Positions 44,355 through 51,414 of a stretch of 51,414 nt of DNA are shown one piece after another. Numbering within the stretch: position 1 is the first letter of the stretch; each line of letters opens with the position of its first letter. The translations under genes and the position numbers were made by a program. The notes under the pieces are model-generated. The model was not told the DNA's origin and ran no database searches. It saw only the letters and a list, made by a program, of their open reading frames with translations. Source of the stretch: Marinilabiliaceae bacterium (lineage in GTDB: Bacteria; Bacteroidota; Bacteroidia; Bacteroidales; Marinilabiliaceae); assembly GCA_009777175.1 (NCBI GenBank), contig WRMI01000016.1:1-51414 (forward strand), given 5' to 3'.

Positions 44355-45554
44355 ATGCCAACAATCTCACAACGTGGGCACGAAATGCCTCCGTCACCAA
44401 TTCGTAAATTGGTACCTTATGCAGAAGCAGCAAAGGCAAAAGGAATTAAAGTCTATTTCCTTAATATCGGACAACCCGACATCAAAACACCCGAAATTGC
44501 TATAAAAGCATTGAATAACCTGAATATGAAGACCATTGAATATAGTCATTCTGCGGGTATTGCTTCATACCGCAAAAAATTGGTCAACTATTATGCCAAA
44601 AACAACATTCATATTAGTTCCGACGAAATAATGGCTACAACCGGCGGCTCAGAAGCTATTTCTTTTGCATTTTTGAGTTGCTTTGACACGGGAGACGAAG
44701 TAATTATTCCCGAACCTTTTTATGCAAACTATAACGGATTCGCTACATCGGGCGGTATTAAAGTAGTTCCCGTTTTATCTAATATTGAAAACGGTTTTGC
44801 GTTGCCTCCTATTTCTGAAATAGAAAAATTGATTACTCCAAAAACGAAAGGAATTTTTATTTGTAATCCTAATAATCCTACCGGTTACCTATATTCACAA
44901 CAAGAACTTGAACAATTAAGAGATATCGTAAAAAAATATGACCTTTATCTTTTTTCAGATGAAGTTTATCGTGAATTTTGTTATGATGGCGCTACTCATT
45001 TTTCTGTTATGAATTTAGAAGGCATTGAAAACAACGTTATCATGGTCGATTCTGTTTCAAAACGATATAGCGAGTGCGGTATCAGAATTGGCGCATTAAT
45101 TACTCGAAATAAAGAAGTTTTTGCCACTGCACTAAAATTTGCGCAAGCAAGGTTAAGCCCGCCTACATTAGGACAAATTGCCGCCGAAGCCTCATTAGAT
45201 GCTCCAAAAGAATATTTTAATGAAGTTTATGACGAATATATTAACAGGCGCAATTTTCTTGTCGACAAGTTAAACAAAATTCCTGGCGTTTATACTCCAC
45301 TTCCAAAAGGAGCGTTCTATACCACAGTACGTTTACCTATTGACAATGCTGATGAGTTTTGCAAGTGGATGTTAAGTGATTTTTCATATCAAAACCAAAC
45401 TGTGATGATGGCACCCGCAACAGGTTTCTATAGTACGCCCGGCAAAGGACTTAACGAAGTTAGAATTGCATACATCCTCAATATTGAAGACCTCGCAAAA
45501 GCCGTAGAAACATTAGAAAAGGCATTAGAAGTATATCCGGGTAGGAAAATTTGA
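44355..45554 (+). CDS. Pyridoxal-phosphate-dependent aminotransferase, class I/II (aspartate-type)
   Basis: The 399-residue enzyme has the fold-type I motifs: NPNNPTG at 171-177, SDEVY at 201-205 and the PLP lysine K236 in DSVSKRYSECGIRIG. The opening SQRGHEMPPSPIRKLVPYAE is that of an aspartate or aromatic aminotransferase group widespread in Bacteroidota. The amino donor cannot be read with certainty; aspartate is the best guess. It starts 54 bases after fabH on the same strand and may be co-transcribed. Confidence 0.92.
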   Translation: MPTISQRGHEMPPSPIRKLVPYAEAAKAKGIKVYFLNIGQPDIKTPEIAIKALNNLNMKTIEYSHSAGIASYRKKLVNYYAKNNIHISSDEIMATTGGSEAISFAFLSCFDTGDEVIIPEPFYANYNGFATSGGIKVVPVLSNIENGFALPPISEIEKLITPKTKGIFICNPNNPTGYLYSQQELEQLRDIVKKYDLYLFSDEVYREFCYDGATHFSVMNLEGIENNVIMVDSVSKRYSECGIRIGALITRNKEVFATALKFAQARLSPPTLGQIAAEASLDAPKEYFNEVYDEYINRRNFLVDKLNKIPGVYTPLPKGAFYTTVRLPIDNADEFCKWMLSDFSYQNQTVMMAPATGFYSTPGKGLNEVRIAYILNIEDLAKAVETLEKALEVYPGRKI

Positions 45555-45639
45555 TAAAGCCACGAATTTGTTTGTTATTGAACTTGTTGAACTTGTTATT
45601 GAACTTGACTCCTGACTTCGACAAAAAACCGATTTCGGT

Positions 45640-45910
45640 ATTGCATCACCAAAAAATCCTTTTCTTATATTAATTAAAAATTTTTGTATAGAAGAATCTT
45701 TAATTTGTTTTTCTGATAACTCAACCGAATATAAACTACTTATATTCAAGAGTTTATCTAATTGTTGAATCACAGAGATATTTCAACGGTATCAATACTT
45801 ATTACATTCTGAGATGTTGTATTATATAAAATGTATTCTTTTTTTCCTTGAAAAATAAAAACAAACGGCTCTATTGTTAACCAATACCCTTTTTCAGAAT
45901 TTTTACTCAT
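45640..45910 (-). pseudogene. Broken N-terminus of a pseudo-radical-SAM peptide maturase (GG-Bacteroidales type)
   Basis: On the minus strand the ATG at 45908-45910 overlaps the S41 peptidase stop and starts MSKNSEKGYWLTIEPFVFIF then QGKKEYILYNTTSQNVISID. That frame ends at a TGA (45770-45772). One frame over, VIQQLDKLLNISSLYSVELS continues with EKQIKDSSIQKFLINIRKGF and FGDAIP. Removing two bases from the TCTCTG joint merges them smoothly (EIS-VIQQ). The joined text matches the N-terminus of the pseudo-rSAM family I remember as TIGR04150 (YWxxIEPYVxI, LLYNT, FxxxIRxxxxGDxI), which acts with a radical SAM enzyme on GG-leader peptides. All of the protein beyond about residue 100 is missing, replaced by dispersed repeats. 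Confidence 0.6.
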
Positions 45911-48014
45911 TTTTATTCTTTTTATATTTTATGAAAAACATTAAGAATATTACTATAATACCAAAGGATGCAAGAAAGGTTGAATATTTAATTAACTGAA
46001 ATTTTAAGGTAGATTCCTGGTATGAGTTTAATTCATCTTCCATAAAATATTTACCATCACTAATTAATTGAAGTGTGTAGTTCATCATTGTATCGGGACA
46101 AATTGACCATATTTCCTCCAAACTAAAATTAATTGGGTAATGAGGAATTACGCCTCTACCAAAAGGAATTTTATTATCTTCGCCGTCGAAAACAATTTTA
46201 ACCAAAGGAATTGTTATTTGAATTTGTGAATTTGGCAAAAGCAGGTGTGCAAATTTCAGGGCATTCATTTGCCTGTAGGTATTTCCTGTTTCCCTGCCTA
46301 TTATTACGCCACGATTGTGTTTATGCACTAAACCTGCAAAATCAGTTGAAGCCGAGAGCGAACGTTCGTTTGTGATAACATATAGGTTTCCTTTAAAATT
46401 TATGTTTACATCGGGGCGTATAGTATCATTATTGAAATAAAAATAACCCTCTTTTGACGAAATAGGTTCAAATTCAGGAAATAAGTTGGGCAGGCTTTCA
46501 CTATAATTTGTGCAATAACTAAAGAAGTCGAAATCTGTTTTCTTTTTTACGTGCATGTATTCATGCATAATAAATGGTTTTTGAGCAAAATATGAGAACA
46601 ATTGTGCACATATTCTTTCATCACCTCCACTATTATTTCTAAGGTCAATAATAATATGCCCAATTGATTTTTCCTGTGCATCTTTTATAAAAATTCTTAT
46701 TTTTTCCATTTCTAAATCATTCAAAAAGAAAGAATTGATGCCCATATAAGCGATAGAGTCACTCAGAGTTGATAAAGTGACAGAATCTGTATTATGACGA
46801 TAAAAATTTAATAGGTTATGTTTAGATGGTGCGCAATGCAAGGAGTTTTTTTCATTTGATGATGGAAAGAAAACCACGGAATCATTGCTGAACTTAACTT
46901 TATATTCGTGATTTGAATTTTCTGTTATTTCGTCGAACTTAAACCAAGTCCATAACAATAATTCACAATCTAAATGACTTTGAACATAACCATCAATTTT
47001 TGGTATTTTGCTAATTACTATCTGTTTAATGGAATCAGCGGAAATACCATTTATTTCTAAAATTCTCTTTCCCCAGTAATCTTTAAAACGAGAACTGGTT
47101 CTTGTAATAACAAGAGAGTCATTTAAAAAACCAAATGAAATGCCTCCAATGATATAAGACGGTTGTCTATCAATAGTTGGACAAGCCGAAATTCCAATAT
47201 GATTATCTCTTAGTTTGTTTAAGATTTTATAGTAAATAATTTCCCAAAAATTGTAGATTTCCATATTATCGGATACCTCATTTTTCATATTTACAATCAT
47301 ATTTTTCCAATCCTCTATTGTAAAATAATCAAATAAACCCGGATAGCCTTCTTCTATTGCATTTGTCAAAATATTTATATCTTCCAATGCTTCTTGTTTT
47401 GTTAGATTAATAACCGTTTTTGTTTCAAATTTTTTAAATGTGCTTTGTAAACCAAAAGGCAACATTGGGTCATCTGCTTTTCCATTTTTTGAAATTTGTA
47501 AAGCAATGCACGGTTTATTAATTTTGTAGTATAAATAACCTACTTTACCAATGATGTCACCCTGTGTAATTTTTTCACCTGTCTTAAATATTTTTTCGGG
47601 TCTTATTCCTTGAATCCATATAGTTCTACCATCAGAAATTTTAATTGCCATTGTTATGGATATATATTTGGTGTCAATGTTTTCGCCCGACGTAGATTTC
47701 AAAATTTCATTAACATCAGCCGAAAAGTCATTACTCGGGCTAACTCCAAAAAACAGACTGCTTGAATATTTTATATGATACGAGTAATTGAAATTTGTAA
47801 CAACACCAGTGACGGGGGACACTATAATTGAATTTTCTTCGGCAGATATTATAAGGTCAAAACTGTTAAGTTCATCTGCTATTTGGTCATTTGGACGAAA
47901 CAAAATATTTTCACCTGTCTTTTTTCCTTGAATGGGCCACAAAAACGACTCGTTTTGAGCATAACTACTTATACACAAAGATAATACAAATAAATAAGTT
48001 GTAAAATTTTTCAT
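45903..48014 (-). CDS. S41 family peptidase with degenerate LytM-like N-terminal domain
   Basis: The 703-residue protein has a signal peptide (MKNFTTYLFVLSLCISSYAQ). Residues about 25-190 resemble an M23/LytM domain (IIVSPVTGVVTNF; KTGEKITQGDIIGKVGY; DDPMLPFG) but lack the zinc-binding H-x-H, so it is probably non-catalytic. Residues about 200-660 form an S41 protease: LRDNHIGIS, GINSFFLNDLE, GHIIIDLRNNSGGD at 452-465 and the nucleophile region ERSLSASTDFAG, with S554 the likely serine. A C-terminal transmembrane helix (about 673-692) with a basic tail anchors it. Its stop overlaps the start of the broken pseudo-rSAM gene, so the two were one operon; it may have processed an exported peptide. 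Confidence 0.85.
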   Translation of the reverse strand: MKNFTTYLFVLSLCISSYAQNESFLWPIQGKKTGENILFRPNDQIADELNSFDLIISAEENSIIVSPVTGVVTNFNYSYHIKYSSSLFFGVSPSNDFSADVNEILKSTSGENIDTKYISITMAIKISDGRTIWIQGIRPEKIFKTGEKITQGDIIGKVGYLYYKINKPCIALQISKNGKADDPMLPFGLQSTFKKFETKTVINLTKQEALEDINILTNAIEEGYPGLFDYFTIEDWKNMIVNMKNEVSDNMEIYNFWEIIYYKILNKLRDNHIGISACPTIDRQPSYIIGGISFGFLNDSLVITRTSSRFKDYWGKRILEINGISADSIKQIVISKIPKIDGYVQSHLDCELLLWTWFKFDEITENSNHEYKVKFSNDSVVFFPSSNEKNSLHCAPSKHNLLNFYRHNTDSVTLSTLSDSIAYMGINSFFLNDLEMEKIRIFIKDAQEKSIGHIIIDLRNNSGGDERICAQLFSYFAQKPFIMHEYMHVKKKTDFDFFSYCTNYSESLPNLFPEFEPISSKEGYFYFNNDTIRPDVNINFKGNLYVITNERSLSASTDFAGLVHKHNRGVIIGRETGNTYRQMNALKFAHLLLPNSQIQITIPLVKIVFDGEDNKIPFGRGVIPHYPINFSLEEIWSICPDTMMNYTLQLISDGKYFMEDELNSYQESTLKFQLIKYSTFLASFGIIVIFLMFFIKYKKNKNE

Positions 48015-48176
48015 ATTTTTAAATTTTATTTTACCACCTCGTCTTTTGAGTTTATCATCTTATCGGCAAATAGTCAGACAATAAAGAACAAAGTCAAAGC
48101 ATTTTAATATGCCTTATAATGGGTTATTTCATTGTTTATTAATCATTTATACGAATTCTATTTTTTTAGGATATTC

Positions 48177-48818
48177 TTAAAATATCGACAAAACCGAAAG
48201 AATTGATAATTTGCCTATCATACTATCTTTTTTTGTCATCCAATCGGGGAAACCATATTTTTCTATGAGTTCAGAAATATCTATTGACAAATCATATAAC
48301 ATACTGTCTTGTGATATTAGATTTCTACTCCCTATCGATTGGTCTTTAAGAAATAAATTATAATATTTCTCCCTCAATTCAATGTCAACCGTTTGTAAAT
48401 ACTCATTTCTGAGTATGGTATAATCATTTTCGAAATTACTCCAAAATCTCTTATTTTTAATCAAATTAAAAGGTTCTTTCTCAAAATCCTCTAATTCATA
48501 ACCATACAAAATCAACATTTTGGCATACTTGACTGCCAATTTCGTTTTACCTAATTTAATTGCGCACACGCATGCATTGTGTACATCCATGTAAAAAACC
48601 TGCTTGTAGTCAATAAACAATGCTTTATAAATATTTAGAGCGTCATTGTAATTGCCTTTGACAATAAATAGTTCGGCTTCATTGGTTTTGTGAAAGTAAT
48701 CTACGTAATTTAACTGTTTTATTATTAAAAATGATACTGCCAAAAAAGCAAATGATAATATTGCTAAAAACCTTAAAAGCCGCATTATTTCGGCTTTTCT
48801 GCCAATTATTTCGTTCAT
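48177..48818 (-). CDS. Hypothetical membrane-anchored helical protein
   Basis: The 213-residue protein has one N-terminal transmembrane helix (about 13-32, LLRFLAILSFAFLAVSFLII) and a helical body. Residues 48-130 have TPR-like pairs (AELFIVKGNYNDALNIYKAL; NACVCAIKLGKTKLAVKYAK). The end contains LFLKDQSIGSR and ISELIEKYGFPDW, which recall the DQxxR...YGFP segment of the DUF6624-type proteins. I do not recognise a function. It precedes the S41 peptidase by 162 bases on the same strand and probably belongs to the same decayed operon. Confidence 0.75.
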   Translation of the reverse strand: MNEIIGRKAEIMRLLRFLAILSFAFLAVSFLIIKQLNYVDYFHKTNEAELFIVKGNYNDALNIYKALFIDYKQVFYMDVHNACVCAIKLGKTKLAVKYAKMLILYGYELEDFEKEPFNLIKNKRFWSNFENDYTILRNEYLQTVDIELREKYYNLFLKDQSIGSRNLISQDSMLYDLSIDISELIEKYGFPDWMTKKDSMIGKLSILSVLSIF

Positions 48819-48839
48819 ATACTTATTTATTTTTCGCTA

Positions 48840-48870
48840 CAAAGGTACAAAAAATATATGTTTTAGCAAG
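48840..48870 (-). promoter_or_regulatory. Promoter of the S41-peptidase operon
   Basis: On the minus strand CTTG (48867-48870), 19 bases and TACCTTTG (48840-48847) precede the ATG at 48818 by about 20 bases. Confidence 0.6.
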
Positions 48871-48885
48871 TAATTTTTAAAATTA

Positions 48886-48922
48886 TTCGCTAAAATTATG
48901 TTTTTTTTATATATTTAGCGAA
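48886..48922. repeat. Inverted repeat TTCGCTAAA/TTTAGCGAA, copy 1
   Basis: Nine-base perfect arms at 48886-48894 and 48914-48922 flank a 19-base AT-rich loop. Confidence 0.85.
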
Positions 48923-49011
48923 AAATATATCCCAAACATTTTTATAACAATAAAAAATATTTGTCTAAAGTTTTATAAATAAGGTTTTTAAGTGAATTTT
49001 TAAAAAAATAG

Positions 49012-49049
49012 TTCGCTAAAAGTAGTGTTTTTTATGCACTTTTAGCGAA
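49012..49049. repeat. Inverted repeat TTCGCTAAAAGT/ACTTTTAGCGAA, copy 2
   Basis: Twelve-base perfect arms at 49012-49023 and 49038-49049 flank a 14-base loop. The first nine bases of the arm equal those of copy 1. Confidence 0.9.
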
Positions 49050-49155
49050 TAATATTTCGGCTTTTCGTAACTATTTTTTCCATGAATTATACTGATATTG
49101 CGCACTCTCGCACATTACGCACAAATATAGAGTTGTCAAAAAAATAATAAAATGT

Positions 49156-50745
49156 CTAATTTTCGTTCAAAGTTTTATCAAAGAAATAATCACTGTAATT
49201 AGTTCTTTTTTCGGGTGGTGGAGGCTCGTCTCTGACAAAAATATCATCGGGCTTTTTGGGGCGATAATCTTCTAACCACCTAAAACCGTCTAATTTTTGC
49301 TCTTCCAATGGTAAGACAAACATCGGATTTAAATTCCCTGTCGGTTGCACTCTTGTGGTGATACCTGTAACTTGTCGCTCTTCGAGCAAAATGGTTATAT
49401 TGCTCGATTCAGTCCTATTGACACCAATCATAATGTCATCATCTTTTGGATAATAGACAGTTTGCCCGTTGCCATCTACTTCAATTCTGTAAAGTTCGTT
49501 ATCTCGGATAAAACCTGTAATTAGTTTTCCTTTTATCTGATTGAAATGAATTGTATCTTCTCGCGAAATAACAAAACTGCTATTAATTAGTTCGGCTTTA
49601 TAAAGTTGGTGATTTCGTGTGTGAAGTTTGATTATCTCGGCTGTCATCTGGTTATCTTGGCTCCACATAATCGGGTCGTGATACATATAATTAATAGAAT
49701 CAGCCATATCAAAGACCATAGAATCGCAGCGGCCTTGGATATCAATTCTGAAATATTTAACTGCGTGGTATGCCCTGATAAGTTTATGATCTAGTCCGGG
49801 AATGGAGTCAATTCGCAGGGTGTCGGCGTGTAAAAAAAGAGTATCTCCTTGATGAATCTGATACAAAACTGCTCTTTTGGTTGCTAATGCTTGTTTGGAT
49901 AGTTCGTTATAATAGCCGTAGTCGCCCGTTATTTTTACATTATTAGTTGTATCGGTCAAACTCATATTAGAAAAGACCTCGCCAAAGCCTGTTTTTCTGT
50001 CGTAAAAAATAGTGTCCCCCAAAAGAATTTGCTCATCAGTTGTTACAGAATTGTTTTTTTCTAATTGGGCTTTATCGGTTTTGGTATTGTAAAACCCTGC
50101 CTCTGCGTAAATAACATTTTGGTCGCTGATAATTGTCGTCGGTCCAACGATTGTAACAATTTCAGTTAAAGTATTATATATCATTGTGTCAGAATATATA
50201 ACATAATCGGGATTTGTTACAACGACATCTGTTTTGAACTGTGCTAAATTCATTTTTGGAAAAAAATAGCCCCAGTTACTTTCCAAAATATTTGGACCGT
50301 TAGTAATCGTACCTCCGTTAAAATAATAAGCAACGTCATCGTATCGGTCATAATCTAAAAATTCGGTGGTTAAAACGGTGCTATCTGATACCAAACGCAC
50401 ATCTTTCCTAACTTTCGCCAATCCAATATTCCCAATATAAAACAACTCTTTTCCGTATAGATGAATCGAATCGTCTTGGATAATATGAATTGAGCCAAAT
50501 GCGTCTACATTATTGGAATCTTTCTGAATAAAGGCACTGTCGCAGAACATAAGAGTAGTCTCGTGGCGAAGCCGAACGTCCCCAAATAATGCCTGAACAT
50601 TTTTGCCATATTTTTCCTCGTCGCCTTCCATTCGATTTGCTTGTTCCAGGATAACGCGTTTGACATTACCTGCGGGCTCACGAGCAGGTACGTGACTGAA
50701 AAACAACAACAAAATAATAATGATTAATGCTAATAAATATCTCAT
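49156..50745 (-). CDS. OstA-like protein (LptA/LptD-N domain)
   Basis: The ATG at 50745 is chosen because it directly opens a signal peptide (MRYLLALIIIILLLFFSHVP); the frame extends 12 codons further only to a TTG. The 529-residue protein is built of beta-jellyroll repeats of the OstA type: VILEQANRMEGDEEKYGKNV, then ALFGDVRLRHETTLMFCDSA and repeated GDTIFYD and YYNELSK-like turns. LptA-type domains carry LPS across the periplasm to LptD. The Pro-rich C-terminus (DEPPPPEKRTNY) is typical of the Bacteroidota version. A TATCTTTG box on the minus strand is at 50779-50786. Confidence 0.88.
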   Translation of the reverse strand: MRYLLALIIIILLLFFSHVPAREPAGNVKRVILEQANRMEGDEEKYGKNVQALFGDVRLRHETTLMFCDSAFIQKDSNNVDAFGSIHIIQDDSIHLYGKELFYIGNIGLAKVRKDVRLVSDSTVLTTEFLDYDRYDDVAYYFNGGTITNGPNILESNWGYFFPKMNLAQFKTDVVVTNPDYVIYSDTMIYNTLTEIVTIVGPTTIISDQNVIYAEAGFYNTKTDKAQLEKNNSVTTDEQILLGDTIFYDRKTGFGEVFSNMSLTDTTNNVKITGDYGYYNELSKQALATKRAVLYQIHQGDTLFLHADTLRIDSIPGLDHKLIRAYHAVKYFRIDIQGRCDSMVFDMADSINYMYHDPIMWSQDNQMTAEIIKLHTRNHQLYKAELINSSFVISREDTIHFNQIKGKLITGFIRDNELYRIEVDGNGQTVYYPKDDDIMIGVNRTESSNITILLEERQVTGITTRVQPTGNLNPMFVLPLEEQKLDGFRWLEDYRPKKPDDIFVRDEPPPPEKRTNYSDYFFDKTLNEN

Positions 50746-51140
50746 AAAAATTTTTACGATAAAATAAAAAATATAGTGCAAAGATAATGTTTTTGGAATA
50801 AATAAAAAAATTTATAATAAAAATTTTTTGTTTAAGAATTAGATTCCTCACTTCGTTCGGAATGACTCTATTAGCATGTAAAATGGAAATGTGTAACGGG
50901 TTGCGGCAAAGCCGCAACCCGTTACACGCTCATCCACACTAGAACGGACAGTCATTCCGAATGGAACAAAGTGAAATGAGAAATCTATTTTGTGACCATT
51001 TGAATTGCACCCAATATAATGAGGTCATTCTACAGGCGGGACCACAGTCCATTGCGTCGGGTTGGTGGGTGTTGGGGAAGGGTTTCATGGATTCACATTG
51101 CCACTATTTATCATTAAAAAATTTTAAAAATAGCAAAAAA
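50746..51140. other. Intergenic region with a nested inverted repeat
   Basis: No gene is supported in these 395 bases. Apart from the large inverted repeat at 50841-50986, a GC-richer stretch at about 51026-51080 stands out from the AT-rich surroundings but gives no recognisable protein. Confidence 0.65.
50841..50986. repeat. Nested inverted repeat with a perfect 17-bp central hairpin
   Basis: The outer arms AGATTCCTCACTTCG...GGAATGACT (50841-50867) and its imperfect complement (50950-50986) enclose a perfect hairpin: GTGTAACGGGTTGCGGC at 50891-50907, loop AAA, complement at 50911-50927. No T-tract follows either side. Confidence 0.9.
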
Positions 51141-51414
51141 CTACTCCAATTCTAACACTTTTTTAAATAAATAGTCGTATTTGTAGAGATTATTTTCGTT
51201 TTGCATATCAAAATTATCGTAGTCTAAATATTTTCGTTTTTCTTCAAAAGGAAATTCAATTACAATTTCAGGAAAATCTTGATATACATCAATAGCATTA
51301 TTTACCTTTGTTACATCAATAACAGGTTCTAACCGAAATGAAAATTTTGAATTTTTTAATTGAAATAAGACAGGTGCTAAACCAAAACCAGCTAATAACC
51401 CTGTTGGCTCGCCT
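51141..51414 (-). CDS. Hypothetical protein, C-terminal 90 residues
   Basis: The stop codon is complementary to 51141-51143, and the frame is open to the right edge, so the start is outside the window. The visible end reads GEPTGLLAGFGLAPVLFQLK then NSKFSFRLEPVIDVTKVNNA and ends in an acidic, Tyr-rich tail (KYLDYDNFDM ... FKKVLELE). I do not recognise the family and no motif stands out. Confidence 0.6.
   Translation of the reverse strand, partial: GEPTGLLAGFGLAPVLFQLKNSKFSFRLEPVIDVTKVNNAIDVYQDFPEIVIEFPFEEKRKYLDYDNFDMQNENNLYKYDYLFKKVLELE

Larger units (their letters stand above)
48819..49155. other. Intergenic region with two inverted repeats
   Basis: No gene is seen in these 337 bases. Besides the promoter at 48840-48870, two inverted repeats built on TTCGCTAAA lie at 48886-48922 and 49012-49049, about 90 bases apart. 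The rest is AT-rich. Confidence 0.7.

Noticed and set aside
45770-45785. Programmed frameshift in the pseudo-rSAM gene
   Set aside because: There is no slippery heptamer, and the gene lacks its last three quarters anyway, so decay is the simpler reading.
50961-51155. Frame of 64 codons (MEQSEMRNLF...)
   Set aside because: It starts inside the right arm of the inverted repeat and shows no recognisable motif; the GC-richer part at about 51026-51080 may be a remnant but cannot be assigned.

Overview
The window looks like an AT-rich chromosomal segment of a member of the Bacteroidota, most likely order Bacteroidales. Evidence: many genes are preceded by the phylum's promoter (TTTG, about 19 to 22 bases, then TAnnTTTG) and few have a Shine-Dalgarno sequence. 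It carries a SusC/SusD pair, a type IX secretion sorting domain, GldH, DUF4290, DUF4302, a type 2 isoleucyl-tRNA synthetase and a MurA with Asp at the usual catalytic Cys. All family names come from reading motifs; no database search was run.

Layout. 1-5360: start of an Rpn-type nuclease (cut by the window edge), a SulP anion transporter, LpxH-like lipid A hydrolase, a lipoprotein, pyrF and a CAU tRNA. 5564-11211: a HEPN-like hypothetical, ileS, a DksA-like regulator and lspA. 11396-20903: a five-gene outer-membrane uptake locus (SusC, SusD, zinc metallohydrolase lipoprotein, DUF4302 lipoprotein, T9SS-secreted protein) closed by a clear terminator. 21111-28979: accessory region with a POTRA/barrel protein, a truncated KilA-N gene, a DUF4386 membrane protein, a barrel protein, a methyltransferase-nuclease fusion, an AAA ATPase, a frameshifted small gene and tRNA-Leu. 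29565-34705: abgT, gldH, ricT, holB and an ICMT-like methyltransferase, all on the minus strand. 35025-39213: a SiaB/SiaC partner-switch pair, an orphan ABC ATPase, a HicAB locus with a broken toxin and a Sel1-repeat protein. 39316-45554: housekeeping (DUF4290-murA, OmpH-like, yceD-rpmF-fabH, an aminotransferase). 45640-48818: a decayed minus-strand operon with an S41 peptidase and the broken start of what looks like a pseudo-radical-SAM peptide maturase. 49156-51414: an OstA-like LPS-transport protein and a partial gene.

The most interesting theme is erosion of accessory systems: hicA has lost its middle, KilA-N stops at a perfect 18-bp palindrome, the peptide-maturase gene is frameshifted and then ends at a dispersed repeat, and a small gene at 28.5 kb is out of frame by one base. 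Intergenic spaces are full of word-like degenerate repeats recurring in both orientations, and these sit at several of the break points.
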